From Bacteroidales bacterium (GTDB lineage Bacteria; Bacteroidota; Bacteroidia; Bacteroidales; F082), in NCBI GenBank assembly GCA_016281295.1, contig JAEEII010000062.1, forward strand, positions 1 to 11,345: DNA of 11,345 bases. Direction: 5' to 3'. The position numbers and the translations under genes are program-made. The notes below the pieces were generated by a model. It was not told the DNA's origin, ran no database searches, and worked only from the letters and a program-made list of their open reading frames with translations. Position 1 is the stretch's first letter, and each line of letters opens with the position of its first letter. Below are positions 11,273 through 11,345 of this stretch, piece by piece.

Positions 11273-11345
11273 CTCCGAGACTATCCTTGAGAATTATTAA
11301 TCTTGTTTCGGTTTTTCTATTTGCTGTACAAGACTGCGCAAATAA

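Overview
The window reads as a capsule or O-antigen polysaccharide locus of a Bacteroidales bacterium, most likely Prevotellaceae (Prevotella/Segatella-like). The reasons are the protein sequences of the sugar-nucleotide enzymes, A-rich leaders in place of Shine-Dalgarno sites, a TAnnTTTG-like promoter element, and the small accessory families (four-helix-bundle, DUF559, GxxExxY) that are frequent in this group. This assignment comes from recognition, not from a database search.

Layout. On the + strand, 1-6420 holds the UDP-N-acetyl-L-fucosamine pathway in the order capE (5' end cut by the window), capF, capG, then a WbuC-type cupin gene and a strong hairpin terminator. Three small passenger coding sequences interrupt this pathway, each set in its own class of repeat. 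Class A is a heptanucleotide array flanking a four-helix-bundle (S23/IVP-type) gene between capE and capF. Class B is a 33-bp repeat with inverted termini enclosing a DUF559 nuclease domain, inserted in frame inside the cupin domain of capF. Class C is an octamer-based inverted repeat flanking a GxxExxY gene between capF and capG. Class C has also entered capF a second time in frame, and a short class A array has entered capG in frame.

On the - strand, a 131-aa unrecognised gene lies at 6552-6947. A tightly coupled three-gene operon (10595 to 7131) follows: a DUF262 protein, an AAA/ABC-type ATPase of the DUF3696 kind, and a 267-aa protein whose C-terminal domain has a D-x-x-H...E pattern reminiscent of the colicin E3 ribonuclease. 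It looks like an anti-phage or conflict system. The right edge is a scrap zone: the C-terminal piece of a UDP-ManNAc dehydrogenase gene (wecC-like), a class B-like fragment, a class C hairpin, a 49-codon remnant resembling an IS3-type OrfA, and a fourth purine-rich heptad array.

How it fits together. CapE, CapF and CapG convert UDP-GlcNAc to UDP-L-FucNAc for surface polysaccharide. The most unusual biology is the repeat-plus-passenger architecture: unrelated small genes, two with nuclease-like signatures, each packaged by a distinct self-complementary repeat, some preserving the host reading frame and lacking their own start and stop. The DUF262 operon is a separate, probably horizontally acquired module in the same locus.
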